64,000 nt of DNA from Acidobacterium sp. (GTDB taxonomy: Bacteria > Acidobacteriota > Vicinamibacteria > Vicinamibacterales > UBA2999). The DNA lies in NCBI GenBank assembly GCA_002737365.1, contig NSIL01000014.1, forward strand, positions 1 through 64,000, written 5' to 3'. The stretch's first letter is position 1; every line of letters begins with the position of its first letter. The translations under genes were made by a program, and so were the position numbers. Below the pieces are notes generated by a model, which searched no databases, was not told where the DNA came from, and worked only from the letters and a program-made list of their open reading frames with translations. Below, in pieces: positions 34,419 to 44,691 of the stretch.

Positions 34419-34640
34419 ATGGCTGAGTACCTCGGGTGGGCGGCCACGGCGGTCTTCGTCAGTTCGTATTTCATGTCGCGTCCGGAAACGATGCGGGGCG
34501 TGCAGGTGGTGGGGGCACTGATCTGGATGATGTACGGCGCCGCGATCGGCGCCACGCCGGTCATCGTGGCGAACGTCCTGGTCTGCGCGGCCGCGGCATG
34601 GACGATGTTGAAGGTGCGCGCCAAGCCAACTGGAGGTTAG
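34419..34640 (+). CDS. Small PQ-loop-like membrane protein
   Basis: The 73-residue protein has about three membrane helices (LGWAATAVFVSSYFM, VQVVGALIWMMYGAAIGA, PVIVANVLVCAAAAWTML). This is the size and pattern of half-transporters of the SemiSWEET/YgjV PQ-loop type, which function as dimers. Family assignment is by pattern only. It begins 11 bases after the HAD gene and is followed 12 bases later by the HupE-like gene. Confidence 0.6.
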   Translation: MAEYLGWAATAVFVSSYFMSRPETMRGVQVVGALIWMMYGAAIGATPVIVANVLVCAAAAWTMLKVRAKPTGG

Positions 34641-34652
34641 AATCCGGTATTG

Positions 34653-35357
34653 ATGATCCGGAAGACTCGGGTGGAGCTGGCAACCCGCCTCTATATCTGC
34701 CTCCTGTTTGTCCTTGCGGCGCCGTTGGCCAGCGACCTGCTCGCGCACGGCGTGGCCGCCAGCGACAAGGACCTGATCACGCAAGGCCGCCAGCTGGCGG
34801 TCTTCGTCTACCTTGGCGCGAAGCACATGGTCACCGGATACGACCACCTGCTGTTCCTGTTCGGCGTGATCTTCTTCCTCTACCGCCTGAAGGAAGTCGC
34901 CCTCTACGTCACGCTGTTCGCGGTCGGCCACAGCATCACGCTGCTCTACGCGGTGCTGAGCGGCACGCACGTCAACCCGTTCATCATCGACGCCATCATC
35001 GGATGGTCGGTGGCCTACAAGGCACTCGACAACATGGGCGGGTTCCAGTGCCTGTTGGGCGTTCAGCCCGACACCAGGTTGGCAGTGTGGATCTTCGGCC
35101 TGTTCCACGGCTTGGGCCTCGGCACCAAGCTGCAGGACTTCTCGCTCTCGACCGAGGGACTCGTGCCGAACATCCTGGCCTTCAATGTCGGCGTCGAGTT
35201 GGGCCAGGTGCTCGGCCTCAGCGCCATCCTGATCGCCATGGGCTTCTGGCGCCGCTCGCAAGGCTTTCACCGGCACGCCTTCGCCGCCAACGTCATCGTG
35301 ATGACCTGCGGCTTCATTCTCGTCGGTTATCAACTCGTCGGCTACGTCACCCAGTAG
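34653..35357 (+). CDS. HupE/UreJ family membrane protein
   Basis: The 234-residue polytopic protein has a signal-like first helix and then the HupE/UreJ_2 core: GAKHMVTGYDHLLFLFGVIFFLYR, VTLFAVGHSITLL, GLFHGLGLGTKLQDF and FNVGVELGQVLGLSAILI. The His and Asp residues set in helices (H-x4-YDH, GHS, FHGLGLG, E-x-GQ) are those thought to bind nickel or cobalt during import. ATG 34653 is chosen over TTG 34650. The gene after it is a membrane-anchored soluble partner often found with this family. Confidence 0.85.
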   Translation: MIRKTRVELATRLYICLLFVLAAPLASDLLAHGVAASDKDLITQGRQLAVFVYLGAKHMVTGYDHLLFLFGVIFFLYRLKEVALYVTLFAVGHSITLLYAVLSGTHVNPFIIDAIIGWSVAYKALDNMGGFQCLLGVQPDTRLAVWIFGLFHGLGLGTKLQDFSLSTEGLVPNILAFNVGVELGQVLGLSAILIAMGFWRRSQGFHRHAFAANVIVMTCGFILVGYQLVGYVTQ

Positions 35358-35394
35358 GGCCACCAATGTCACCGCTGACGCAGACTGGAAACGC

Positions 35395-35955
35395 ATGACC
35401 ACGTCCGAAGTGCCACCCCTGCCGTCAATCGAGCAACTGATCCGCGCGATCGGCGTCGCCGTCGTGATCGCCGGCATCATTCTGGTCACGGCCGTGTTGC
35501 CCGCCGAGTACGGGATCGACCCCTCGGGGATCGGCCGGGCCATCGGCCTGCTGAGGCCGCCGGCCTCGGCGGTGGACATGTCCATTCCAGTCACGGCTGA
35601 AGCCGCGGCCACGGTCACGACACATGACGCGGCCTATCGCAGCGACGAGATGACCTTGACGCTGAAGCCGGGCGAGGGCGCCGAGATCAAGGCGACGATG
35701 ACCAAGGGCGGCAGCTACGTGTTCAGTTGGACCGTCGAAGGCGGGACGGTCGAGTTCGACATGCACGGCGAGCACACCGACGGCACCGGCGGCGAGGCCA
35801 GCTACGCGAAGGGTGAAGACGCCGCGAGCCTCCACGGCACCTTCCACGCGCCATTCGACGGCCGACACGGCTGGTTCTGGCAGAACCTCACGTGGGAGCC
35901 AGTGACCATCAAGCTGAAGACCAGCGGCTTCTACAGCAAGATCGAGAAGCTCTAG
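35395..35955 (+). CDS. Membrane-anchored periplasmic partner of HupE-like protein
   Basis: The 186-residue protein has one N-terminal membrane helix (IRAIGVAVVIAGIILVTAVLP) and a periplasmic beta domain containing EMTLTLKPGEGAEIKATM, FDMHGEHTDG and GRHGWFWQNLTWEPVTIKLKT. Its neighbours and pattern match what databases call transmembrane anchor protein, co-located with HupE/UreJ genes. The His residues may help present a metal ion to the transporter, which is an inference. It starts 37 bases after the transporter stop. Confidence 0.75.
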   Translation: MTTSEVPPLPSIEQLIRAIGVAVVIAGIILVTAVLPAEYGIDPSGIGRAIGLLRPPASAVDMSIPVTAEAAATVTTHDAAYRSDEMTLTLKPGEGAEIKATMTKGGSYVFSWTVEGGTVEFDMHGEHTDGTGGEASYAKGEDAASLHGTFHAPFDGRHGWFWQNLTWEPVTIKLKTSGFYSKIEKL

Positions 35956-36077
35956 GGACGGTCGGGGCGCGCGTTCAAGCGGGTACTGGACGCGGAACTC
36001 GAAGAGTTCCGGACCGTTCTCGGCCAAAGTGGACCACGTTCTGGAACGTCTGCGGCGCGGCCGACGGACTGCCGGCC

Positions 36078-36773
36078 CTAGTCTTCCTTCCACGGATTGT
36101 TCGCGAACACGGCCAGTTCCGTCCACAGCACGCGGCGCGGCATGTTCAGGCCTGCCATGATCGTCGCCGCGATGTCGCTGGCATAGAGCTTGTTGGGATT
36201 GTTGCGGCCGGTCTTGCCCATCCAGTTGGTCTGCACCTCGGACGGACAAATGCAGACCACCCTGATGCCATGCGGCCGTAGCTCGGCCTGCCAGCACTGG
36301 CTGATGCCGCGCACCGCCCACTTGCTGCCCGAGTACGCCGTGCCACCCTTGGCGCCCTTCGTGCCCGAGGTCGAGGCCAGGTTGACGATGTCGCCGCTGC
36401 CTTGCGCCTTCATCAGCGGCGCGACCCGATTGGTGAGGTCGACCATGCCGAACACGTTGATGCCGAACAACTGGCGCATGGCATTGATGTCGAGCGCGCC
36501 GATCTCCGCGTTGTAGCCGGTACCGGCGTTGTTGATCAGCACGTCGATGCCGCCCATCACGCTGACGCACGCCTCGACCGTGCGCGCGTTGTCGGCGTCG
36601 ATGGCGACATCGGCCGTGATGCCATGAGCGCCGGTCGCCTTGGCCACCGTGCCAATTTCCGCATTCTTGCGGCCGGTAAACACGACCTGGTGTCCTGCGG
36701 CGCGAGCCTCAACGACGATGGCGGCGCCAATACCCTGGCTGCCGCCGGTGACGAGAAAGCGTTGGGTCTGCAT
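36078..36773 (-). CDS. Short-chain dehydrogenase/reductase
   Basis: The 231-residue oxidoreductase has the classical SDR features: cofactor motif VTGGSQGIG (residues 8-16), [11 protein letters not shown], a Ser in [11 protein letters not shown] and the catalytic YSGSK. It resembles 3-oxoacyl-ACP reductase-like enzymes, but the substrate is unknown. It is cytoplasmic and complete. It is divergent from the molybdenum hydroxylase genes (43 bases apart), with which it could share regulation. The 122 bases between it and the preceding gene hold no recognised gene. Confidence 0.9.
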   Translation of the reverse strand: MQTQRFLVTGGSQGIGAAIVVEARAAGHQVVFTGRKNAEIGTVAKATGAHGITADVAIDADNARTVEACVSVMGGIDVLINNAGTGYNAEIGALDINAMRQLFGINVFGMVDLTNRVAPLMKAQGSGDIVNLASTSGTKGAKGGTAYSGSKWAVRGISQCWQAELRPHGIRVVCICPSEVQTNWMGKTGRNNPNKLYASDIAATIMAGLNMPRRVLWTELAVFANNPWKED

Positions 36774-36815
36774 GGCCTCATTATGCGCATGTTTGGCGTA
36801 TCCTCAGAACACATC

Positions 36816-37286
36816 ATGCCCATCACGCTCACCGTCAACGGCAAGGCCCACACGCTCGACGTCGAGCCGGAGATGCCCCTGCTGTGGGCCCTGCGCGAAA
36901 CCATTGGCCTGACCGGCACCAAGTTCGGTTGCGGCATTGCCGCCTGCGGGGTGTGCACGGTCCATCTGGATGGCCGGCCGGTGCGCTCGTGTGTGCTGCC
37001 GATTTCGGCCGCCGATGGCAAGACCGTGACCACCATTGAAGGGCTGGCGCCTGACGGCGTGCTCAGCAAGGTGCAGCAGGCCTGGATCGCGCATCAAGTG
37101 CCGCAATGCGGCTATTGCCAGTCGGGCATGATCATGGCAGTCGCCGCATTGCTGGCGGCGACGCCCAAGCCGACCGACGCCGACATCGATGCCGGGCTCA
37201 CCAACATCTGCCGATGCGGAACGTTTGCGCGCGTGCGAGCGGCCATCCACGACGTCGCGAACAGCACCGACGGGAGCGCGTCATGA
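36816..37286 (+). CDS. [2Fe-2S] subunit of a xanthine oxidase-type molybdenum hydroxylase
   Basis: The 156-residue subunit binds two iron-sulfur clusters. The plant-type ferredoxin set is [18 protein letters not shown] (plus a later Cys in VRSCVLP), and the helical-domain set is [13 protein letters not shown] and NICRCGTF. The family is the IorA/CoxS group, moving electrons from the molybdenum cofactor subunit to an acceptor. ATG 36816 gives the usual start. It overlaps the large subunit by four bases (ATGA). There is no FAD subunit nearby, as in isoquinoline 1-oxidoreductase-type enzymes. Confidence 0.92.
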   Translation: MPITLTVNGKAHTLDVEPEMPLLWALRETIGLTGTKFGCGIAACGVCTVHLDGRPVRSCVLPISAADGKTVTTIEGLAPDGVLSKVQQAWIAHQVPQCGYCQSGMIMAVAALLAATPKPTDADIDAGLTNICRCGTFARVRAAIHDVANSTDGSAS

Positions 37287-39460
37287 ACAAGTGGTCACGC
37301 CGCGCGTTCATCGGCGCCGGCACGGTCGCCGGCGGCGGCTTCTTGCTGGGCGTCGCCGGCTTCACTTTTGCGCCCAGCCGCCACTCGCTGGTCTCGGCCG
37401 ATGCCGCCGCCAAAGGCCAGCTCACCACCTGGATCACGATCACCCCTGACAACATGATCGACATCCTGATCCCGCATTGCGAAATGGGACAGGGCGCGTC
37501 GACGGCGCTCGCCATGATGGCGGCCGAGGAACTGGAAGCGGATTGGTCGCTGGTGCGCGTGCAGGAGGCGCCGGCCGAGGATGCGTACGCCAACGGCTAC
37601 ATCATCCGCGCCATGGGTGGCGGCTACGTGCCGGCCATGCTCGGGCGCGGTGTCGACTACGGCGCCTACAAGGCCATGGAATGGATTGGCCTCATGGTGA
37701 CGGGTGGCTCCACCTCGGTTCGGGGCACCGGCGAGTGGGGCATGCGCGTGGCCGGCGCCGCAGCGAAGGAAATGCTCGTGGCCGCGGCAGCGAAACAGTG
37801 GAACGTGCCGGCGTCCGAGTGCGTGGCCAAGAGTTCGCGCATCACTCATGCGGCATCGGGCAAGAGCGCTACCTACGGTGAACTCGCACCTGCCGCCGCG
37901 ACCGAATCAGTTCCCACCAGTCCGACACTCAAGAACCCAGACACCTTCACGATTCGTCGTACTTCAGCGCAGCGCCTCGACCTTCCATCCAAGGTGGATG
38001 GCAGCGCGGTCTACGCCATCGACTTCACTATGCCGGGCATGCTGTACGCCGCGCTGGCGATCGCACCGGTGCAAGGCGGCAAGCTGGTCGCGGTGGACAC
38101 CGCACCGGCGGACGCGATGCCGGGGGTCAAGAAAGTCGTGAAGCTGGATGAAGCGGTCGCGGTGGTGGCTGACAGCTTCTGGCGCGCGCGTCGCGCGCTG
38201 GCCGCGCTCAAGCCCGAGTTCAGCGATGCCGGCCACGGCGCGGTCTCGACCGATTCGATCTTCGCGGCGTTCGACCAGGCCCTCGGCCCGGCGCCAGCGG
38301 TGCCGAAGAACGCGGCCAGGACCATCACCGCCGACTACCGCGCGCCGTTCCTGGCGCACGCGACGATGGAGCCGATGGTCTGCACGGCGAGGGTTGAAGG
38401 CGCCGGCGCCGAGACGCTGGCCGAGGTGTGGGCCGGGGTGCAGGATCCCCTGAACGCGCGCAGCGTCGCCGCCAAGGCGCTCGGCACCGACGTGCATAAC
38501 GTGCGGCTCACCAACTTCATGCTCGGCGGCGGCTTCGGCCGGCGCCTGCCGTTCACTTTCGACTACGTTGACCTGGGCGTGCGCGTCGCCAAGGCGATGT
38601 CGCCGATACCGGTCAAGACGATCTGGACCCGCGAGAACGACCTTCAGCACGACTACTACCGCGGGGCGGCGCTGTCGCGTCACGCCGGCGCGCTTGATGC
38701 CAACGGCACGCCTCTCGCCGCGCACTCCAACTACACCGGCGGCGGTAACGACGAGGCGGTGTTCATGCCCTACAAGATCGCCGAGATGGCGGCTGAGGGA
38801 AAGAAGGCTCCCCACGCGATCAGGGAGGGCCAGTGGCGCTCGGTGCTCAACTCGCAGCACGGCTTCTTCAAGGAATCGTTCATCGACGAAATGGCGCACG
38901 CCGCCGGCAAGGATCCGTTCGAGTTCCGCCGCGGACTGGTGACCGAACAGCCGCGCTTCAAGGCCGCGCTCGAGAAGGCCGCCAGCATGTCGGGTTGGGG
39001 CACGCCGCTGCCGCCCGGTGAGGGGCGAGGTATTGCCGTGTGCGACAGCTTCGGCACTATCTGCGCGGAAGTCGTGCACGTCGCGGTCTCACCCGAAGGG
39101 CAACTGAAGGTGCTGAACGTTTACGCCGCCATCGACTGCGGCGACGTCATCAACCTGGACGGCGCCACGGCGCAGGCCGAGGGCGGGATCATCTTCGCGC
39201 TGTCGGCCGCCCTGCTGAGCGAGATCACCATCGACAAGGGACAGGTGGTCCAGACGAATTTCCGCGACTACCCGATGATCCACATCGCCGATGCCCCGAA
39301 GATCACCACGGCGTTCATCCGTTCCGATGCGCCGCTCGGCGGCCTTGGCGAACCGCCGGTGCCGCCGCTGGCGCCGGCCCTGTGCAACGCCATCTTCGCC
39401 GCGACCGGCGTGCGCGTGCGCGAGTTGCCAATCAGGAAGACGTCGCTGAAGAAGGCGTAA
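37283..39460 (+). CDS. Molybdopterin-binding subunit, isoquinoline 1-oxidoreductase type
   Basis: The 725-residue large subunit has a Tat-type signal ([19 protein letters not shown]) and the aldehyde/xanthine dehydrogenase fold with molybdopterin motifs: [44 protein letters not shown] and, near the end, [18 protein letters not shown] with the catalytic Glu. This is the IorB branch, periplasmic, hydroxylating N-heterocycles or aldehydes with electrons passing to cytochromes. It partners the iron-sulfur subunit just upstream. The true substrate is unknown. Confidence 0.92.
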   Translation: MNKWSRRAFIGAGTVAGGGFLLGVAGFTFAPSRHSLVSADAAAKGQLTTWITITPDNMIDILIPHCEMGQGASTALAMMAAEELEADWSLVRVQEAPAEDAYANGYIIRAMGGGYVPAMLGRGVDYGAYKAMEWIGLMVTGGSTSVRGTGEWGMRVAGAAAKEMLVAAAAKQWNVPASECVAKSSRITHAASGKSATYGELAPAAATESVPTSPTLKNPDTFTIRRTSAQRLDLPSKVDGSAVYAIDFTMPGMLYAALAIAPVQGGKLVAVDTAPADAMPGVKKVVKLDEAVAVVADSFWRARRALAALKPEFSDAGHGAVSTDSIFAAFDQALGPAPAVPKNAARTITADYRAPFLAHATMEPMVCTARVEGAGAETLAEVWAGVQDPLNARSVAAKALGTDVHNVRLTNFMLGGGFGRRLPFTFDYVDLGVRVAKAMSPIPVKTIWTRENDLQHDYYRGAALSRHAGALDANGTPLAAHSNYTGGGNDEAVFMPYKIAEMAAEGKKAPHAIREGQWRSVLNSQHGFFKESFIDEMAHAAGKDPFEFRRGLVTEQPRFKAALEKAASMSGWGTPLPPGEGRGIAVCDSFGTICAEVVHVAVSPEGQLKVLNVYAAIDCGDVINLDGATAQAEGGIIFALSAALLSEITIDKGQVVQTNFRDYPMIHIADAPKITTAFIRSDAPLGGLGEPPVPPLAPALCNAIFAATGVRVRELPIRKTSLKKA

Positions 39461-39553
39461 CAACCATGAGCACACCAAGTTCCTGTGCGAGTGTTCCTGC
39501 CCTGACCCGCCGCCGGCCCGAGGCCGCGTGCGCGGTAGTGCTACCGTTAAGGG

Positions 39554-42133
39554 ATGCGCACCCCGATTCTTGCCCTTGTCCTGTGCCTGACGGCCCTGCC
39601 CGCCACGGCTCAGCGCCTGCCGGGCACCGTCGTCCCCGAGCGCTACACGCTATGGTTTGCGCCGGACCTCGATCAAGAAACGTTCCGCGGCCGCGAGTCG
39701 ATTGCCGTGTCGCTGTCGGCGCCAGCCACCACGATCACCCTGCATGCCGCTGAGATCACGTTTGGCGAGGTGACCATCGAGGATGCCGGCGGCTCGCAGC
39801 CGGCGACGGTCACGCTCAACGAGGCGACCGAGACGGCCACGCTGACCGTGCCCCGCGCGATTGCCCGCGGGCGCGCCTTGATCCGCATCACCTACACCGG
39901 CATCCTCAACGACAAGCTGCGCGGCTTCTACCTGAGCAAGGCCAACGGCCGCAAGTACGCGGTCAGCCAGATGGAAGCCACCGATGCGCGGCGCGCGTTC
40001 CCGTCGTTCGACGAGCCCGCCTTCAAGGCGACCTTCGACATCACGCTGATGATCGACGCCGCCGACACGGCAATCTCCAATGGCCGGCAGGTGTCAGACA
40101 CGCCGGGACCGGAGTCTGGCAAGCGCACCATCGTGTTTGCGCCGACGCCGAAGATGTCGAGTTACCTGGTGGCGTTGCTGGTCGGTGACTTCGTCTGCCG
40201 GTCAGGCCGTTCGGGTGCGACGCCCATTCGTGTCTGCTCGACGCCCGACAAGCAGGGTTTGACCGCCTTCGCGCTGTCAGCAGCGGAACAACAGGTCGCC
40301 TTCTTCAACAACTACTTCGGCATTCCCTACCCCTACGAGAAACTCGACATCATCGGCGTGCCCGACTTCGCCGCCGGCGCCATGGAAAACGCCGGCGCCG
40401 TCACCTTTCGCGAACGGATGCTGCTGGTCGATGAAGCCACCGCCTCGGTGGCAGTGCGCAAGAGCGTCGCCTCGGTGATTTCGCACGAGCTCGCGCACCA
40501 GTGGTTTGGCAACCTGGTGACCATGAAGTGGTGGGACGACATCTGGCTGAACGAAGGGTTCGCGACCTGGGCCGCCAACAAGCCGCTCGCCGTGTGGAAG
40601 CCGGAATGGAAGATGGACGCCAACGCCGCGTCGGAAACGCAGGCCGCGCTCGGCCTCGACGCGCTGCGCTCGACCCGCGCCATCCACACCCAGGTGGAGA
40701 CGCCGGCGCAGATCAACGAAGTGTTCGATCCGATCGCCTATGAGAAGACCGGCGGCGTGTTGGGCATGATCGAGGCGTATGTCGGCCCCGAGCCGTTTCG
40801 CAAGGGCGTCGCGTCGTACCTGTCGAAGTACTCGCTCGGCAACGCCGCCGGCGAGGACTTCTGGACCGAAGTCACGCGCGTCACCGAGAAGCCGGTCAAT
40901 CGCATCATGAAGAGTTTTGTCGAGCAGCCGGGTGCGCCCATGCTGTCGGTGCAGACCACGTGCGTGGCCGGTGACACCGAGGTGTCGCTCAAGCAGCAGC
41001 GCTTCGTCGGCGCGCCCGGCGCCCCGGCGGCGGCGCCGCAAACCTGGACGCTGCCGGTGTGCGTCAAGACCGCGACGGGACCGGCGACCTGCACCATCGT
41101 GACGCAAGCCGAGCAAACCATTCGCGCGCCTGGATGCGGCGCCGCGATGGTCAACGCCGATGCCCGCGGCTACTACTTCACCGAGTACGAACCCGCCGCC
41201 GTCGCCGCGCTCGCCACGCGGACGCCGCCGCTGACCGCGGTCGAGCGCATCAGCCTGCTCGGCGATGAATGGCGCATGGTGCGGGCCGGACGCCACGACA
41301 TCGGGGTGTTTCTCGATCTCGCGGCAGCGTTCGCGACGGACCACACACCGGAAGTGCTGGCGGCGTTCGCCGGCCGCCTGGGCTCGGTCGCCGGCGACAT
41401 CGCCGACACCACCGAGCGCCCCGCCTTTCAGGCGTGGGTCCAGGCCCGACTGCGCCCGGCCCTCGATGCCATCGGCCTGACCGACGGCCTGAAGGATTCA
41501 GACGAGGTCAACAGCCGGCGCGGCAGGTTGCTGCAGTTACTGAGCGGCGATCCCGCCGTGCAGCAGCGCGCCCGCGAACTGGCCGAGGCCTACATGGCCA
41601 GGCCCTCGTCACTGTCGCCGACGCTGGTGTCGCCGGTGCTGCAAGTGGCCGCCGCCGGTGGCGATGCCGCACTTTATGATCGGTATGTCGCGCGCATGAC
41701 CGCCTCCTCCGCGGCGCCGGAAGAGTTCTACCGCTACTTCAACACCCTGGCGTCGTTCCGCGACCCGGCGTTGGTGAAGCGCACGCAGCAGTTCGCGCTG
41801 TCGCCGCAGGCGCGGTCGCAGGACGCGCCCCAGTTGTTCGCGCAGTTCCTGGGTTCGCCGGCCACGCAGGACGGCACGTGGGCTCTCGTCAAGGCCGAGT
41901 GGCCGGCACTCACCGCCAAGTTCGGCACCTTCCAGGGCCTCCCGAACATCGTCGGCGCCCTCGGCGCGTTCTGTTCGGCCGAGCACGCGGCAGACATCAA
42001 GGCGTTCTTCGAGGCGCATCCAGTGCCGCAAGCCGCGCGGGCGCTGCAGCAGTCGCTCGAGCGCATCGCGACCTGCGCCACGGTCAAGACGCGGCAGTCG
42101 CCGGCGTTCGGCAAGTGGCTGGCGGCGCGCTGA
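39554..42133 (+). CDS. M1 family aminopeptidase
   Basis: The 859-residue secreted peptidase has a signal peptide (1-19). The exopeptidase motif is GAMEN at 275-279, and the zinc site is HELAH at 311-315 with the third ligand E334 (WLNEGFATW). An ERAP1-like helical C-terminal domain runs from about 520 on. It removes N-terminal residues from peptides, probably in the periplasm. An insertion near 470-540 includes several cysteines (TTCVAGDTE, LPVCVKT, ATCTIV), plausible disulfides. It is transcribed with the molybdenum hydroxylase genes, 93 bases downstream. Confidence 0.93.
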   Translation: MRTPILALVLCLTALPATAQRLPGTVVPERYTLWFAPDLDQETFRGRESIAVSLSAPATTITLHAAEITFGEVTIEDAGGSQPATVTLNEATETATLTVPRAIARGRALIRITYTGILNDKLRGFYLSKANGRKYAVSQMEATDARRAFPSFDEPAFKATFDITLMIDAADTAISNGRQVSDTPGPESGKRTIVFAPTPKMSSYLVALLVGDFVCRSGRSGATPIRVCSTPDKQGLTAFALSAAEQQVAFFNNYFGIPYPYEKLDIIGVPDFAAGAMENAGAVTFRERMLLVDEATASVAVRKSVASVISHELAHQWFGNLVTMKWWDDIWLNEGFATWAANKPLAVWKPEWKMDANAASETQAALGLDALRSTRAIHTQVETPAQINEVFDPIAYEKTGGVLGMIEAYVGPEPFRKGVASYLSKYSLGNAAGEDFWTEVTRVTEKPVNRIMKSFVEQPGAPMLSVQTTCVAGDTEVSLKQQRFVGAPGAPAAAPQTWTLPVCVKTATGPATCTIVTQAEQTIRAPGCGAAMVNADARGYYFTEYEPAAVAALATRTPPLTAVERISLLGDEWRMVRAGRHDIGVFLDLAAAFATDHTPEVLAAFAGRLGSVAGDIADTTERPAFQAWVQARLRPALDAIGLTDGLKDSDEVNSRRGRLLQLLSGDPAVQQRARELAEAYMARPSSLSPTLVSPVLQVAAAGGDAALYDRYVARMTASSAAPEEFYRYFNTLASFRDPALVKRTQQFALSPQARSQDAPQLFAQFLGSPATQDGTWALVKAEWPALTAKFGTFQGLPNIVGALGAFCSAEHAADIKAFFEAHPVPQAARALQQSLERIATCATVKTRQSPAFGKWLAAR

Positions 42134-42207
42134 GCGTCACTTGAACACCCCTTGCGGCGCATGGGGGTTCTCGGCTCTACTTACGGTTCGGAACTAAAGG
42201 AGCTGCC

Positions 42208-43383
42208 ATGTCAGTCAGAAAAGCGACACTGTCACGAATTCTCGGATCTGCCCTCGCCGTCGGCGCCGCCATCACCTGGACGACATGGGACACCAATTCC
42301 ACCGCGCGTGCCCAGGCCAAGCCGGCCGCGCGGGCCGCAGTCGGCAATGTCATCTCGGGCGAAGGACTGCCCAACCCGGCGCCGAAGGTCACCCAGAACT
42401 GGGGCGAGCTGCCGGCCGGCCGGACGTGGGGTACCTCGGCGGGCATCGACATCGATCCGAAAGACGGCCATGTGTGGGCCTACGAGCGTTGCGGCGCCGG
42501 CACGGCCGGTGGCGGGCCGGTGGATTGCGACAACAACCCGGTCGATCCGGTGTTCAAATTTGATCGCCGCACGGGCAAGGTGCTCGCCAACATCGGCAAG
42601 GGCGTGATGGTGACGCCACACGGCATCCACCTGGATAAGGACGGCAACGTGTGGATCGCCGACTTCGCCAATAACAAAGAAGGCACCAAGGGCCAGCAGG
42701 TCCACAAGTTCAGCCCCAAGGGCGACAAGCTCTTGAGCCTGGGCATCGCCGGCAAGCCGGGCAACGCCGACGGCCAGTTCAACCAGCCGAACGACGTGGT
42801 GACCGGACCCGACGGCAGCATCTACGTCTCGGATGGACACGACGGCCAGGGCATGATCACAGCCGCGGCCCTCGCCGAGGGCCTGAAGCGCGGCGCGACG
42901 GCTCGCATCAGCAAGTTCACGGCCGACGGCAAGTTCATCAAGTCGTGGGGCAAGCTCGGTACCCGACACGGTGAGTTCCGTACGCCACATGCGATGGTGT
43001 TCGACGCGAAGGGGCGTCTGTGGGTAGCGGATCGCGGCAACCATCGGCTGGAGATTTTCGACCAGCAGGGCAACTACCTCGAGTCACGCTACATCTACGG
43101 CCGCATCAGCGGCATGTTCATCAAGGGCGACACGATGTATGCGATCGACTCGGAGTCGAGTCCGCTGAACCACACGGGCTGGCGCAACGGCGTGCGCATT
43201 GGTCACATCGACGAAGACCGCGTCACCGCATTCATCGGCCCGTTCGAGCGCGAGGATCGCGGCTACCAGGGCACGGCCGGAGAAGGCGTGGCGGTCGACG
43301 CCGACGGCAACGTCTACGCGGCGGAAGGGCCGAACTCGATCCGCCAGGCGGGCGGCGCGTTTACCAAGTACTCCGTGAAGTGA
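42208..43383 (+). CDS. Secreted NHL-repeat propeller protein (second PAL-like copy)
   Basis: The 391-residue protein has a signal peptide (about 1-36) and NHL blades: VTPHGIHLDKDGNVWIAD at 135-152, a QPNDVVTGPDGSIYVSDG blade, and FRTPHAMVFDAKGRLWVAD with RGNHRLEIFDQQGNYLESR. It is a second, diverged relative of the propeller at 28942-30069. It has PHG and PHA motifs, so at least two of the possible zinc His are kept. SD AAAGGAGCTGCC lies right before the ATG. The next gene is an octaheme cytochrome, so this propeller also neighbours a heme protein. Confidence 0.82.
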   Translation: MSVRKATLSRILGSALAVGAAITWTTWDTNSTARAQAKPAARAAVGNVISGEGLPNPAPKVTQNWGELPAGRTWGTSAGIDIDPKDGHVWAYERCGAGTAGGGPVDCDNNPVDPVFKFDRRTGKVLANIGKGVMVTPHGIHLDKDGNVWIADFANNKEGTKGQQVHKFSPKGDKLLSLGIAGKPGNADGQFNQPNDVVTGPDGSIYVSDGHDGQGMITAAALAEGLKRGATARISKFTADGKFIKSWGKLGTRHGEFRTPHAMVFDAKGRLWVADRGNHRLEIFDQQGNYLESRYIYGRISGMFIKGDTMYAIDSESSPLNHTGWRNGVRIGHIDEDRVTAFIGPFEREDRGYQGTAGEGVAVDADGNVYAAEGPNSIRQAGGAFTKYSVK

Positions 43384-43437
43384 TTCGGCGGCCATCACCA
43401 TGACCACGAGCAATCCCCTTGGTGGCGGCCGACTGAA

Positions 43438-44691
43438 ATGACCATCAAGCCACATGCGCTGATCTTGTGTTCGGCCGGACTGCTGGCCATTTCGCTGTCA
43501 GTGCAGGTCTCGACGCAGGCACCCGTCGCTCAAGCCAGTGCCATACCGCAGACCGGCGATCGGGCGTATGTCGGGTCGCAAACCTGCCGGCGCTGCCACA
43601 CCGCGACCTACGAGCGCTGGGCCAGGACCCGGATGGCCAACGTCGTGGTCGATCCACGCGTCCGGCCCGAGGTGGTGTTGCCTGATTTCTCGAAGGCCGA
43701 TCCCCTGCTGACATTCAAGCTCGACGAAGTGGCGTTTGTCTATGGGTCGAAGTGGAAGCAGCGCTACTTCGCGAAGCGCGGCGATGACTACTTCCCGCTG
43801 CCCGCCCAGTGGGATGTCGCCAACAAGGTGTGGCGTCCCTACCTGGTTCAGCCGAACACCGACTGGTGGGTGCCTCACTATCCTGGCGACAACTCGCAGC
43901 GGCCGACCGGTCCGCTGTGCGACGGCTGCCATTCCGTCAACTACAACGTCCGCACCAAGACCGTCACCGAATGGAACGTCGGCTGCGAGAAGTGTCACGG
44001 CCCTGGCGGCGACCATGTCACGCGGCCGACTGCCACCAACATCGTCAATCCGGCCAAGCTGGATTTCGTTCGCGCCAACGACACGTGCATCCAGTGCCAC
44101 TCGCAAGGCAAGCCGCGGCGCAATCCGATTGAGGGCCGTTTCTACGACTGGCCGGTGGGATTTGATCAAGGCGAACAACTCAAGGACTTCTGGGAACTCG
44201 AGGAGCACAAGCTCGGGGAGACGACGTTCACGCACTTCGCCGATGGCAATGCTCACAAGAATCGGATGCAGGGCAATGACTTCGTCCAGAGCGCCATGTA
44301 CCGGCACGGGGTGACCTGTTCGAGTTGTCACGACTCGCATGGCACACCTAACGAGGCGCTGCTGATTAAGCCGTCACGGGATATCTGCCTGACGTGCCAC
44401 AATCCGTCTTCGCCGAGTGGCCCACGTGGCGCCACGCTCGAAGACCATACCCACCATGCGCGGGGCAGCGCGGGAAGCGATTGCGTGGCGTGCCACATGC
44501 CGAAGATCGCCCAGACCATCGCCAACGTCAACGTGCGCAGCCACACCTTCGCGTTCATCACGCCCAGGATGACCGACGATTTCAAGATCCCGAACCCCTG
44601 CACCTCGTGTCACACGGACAAGTCCACCACGTGGGCCCGCGAAGCGATGCGGGGATGGAGCAACGTCTCGCCTTGGCGTGGTGACCGATAG
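43438..44691 (+). CDS. Octaheme c-type cytochrome
   Basis: The 417-residue periplasmic protein has a signal peptide and eight CxxCH heme sites: CRRCH, CDGCH, CEKCH, CIQCH, CSSCH, CLTCH, CVACH and CTSCH. The spacing and the CHS/CHGPGG/SSCHDSHG segments resemble cytochrome c554-like multiheme proteins, seen in acidobacteria with or without TPR tails. It likely transfers electrons in the periplasm, and an enzymatic role is possible but not shown. It overlaps the next gene by a few codons and follows the NHL protein by 54 bases. Confidence 0.9.
   Translation: MTIKPHALILCSAGLLAISLSVQVSTQAPVAQASAIPQTGDRAYVGSQTCRRCHTATYERWARTRMANVVVDPRVRPEVVLPDFSKADPLLTFKLDEVAFVYGSKWKQRYFAKRGDDYFPLPAQWDVANKVWRPYLVQPNTDWWVPHYPGDNSQRPTGPLCDGCHSVNYNVRTKTVTEWNVGCEKCHGPGGDHVTRPTATNIVNPAKLDFVRANDTCIQCHSQGKPRRNPIEGRFYDWPVGFDQGEQLKDFWELEEHKLGETTFTHFADGNAHKNRMQGNDFVQSAMYRHGVTCSSCHDSHGTPNEALLIKPSRDICLTCHNPSSPSGPRGATLEDHTHHARGSAGSDCVACHMPKIAQTIANVNVRSHTFAFITPRMTDDFKIPNPCTSCHTDKSTTWAREAMRGWSNVSPWRGDR

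Noticed and set aside
35956-36077. Possible coding segment between the anchor protein and SDR genes
   Set aside because: A short open run (RVLDAELEEFRTVLGQ) has no start, no family and no size to support a gene.
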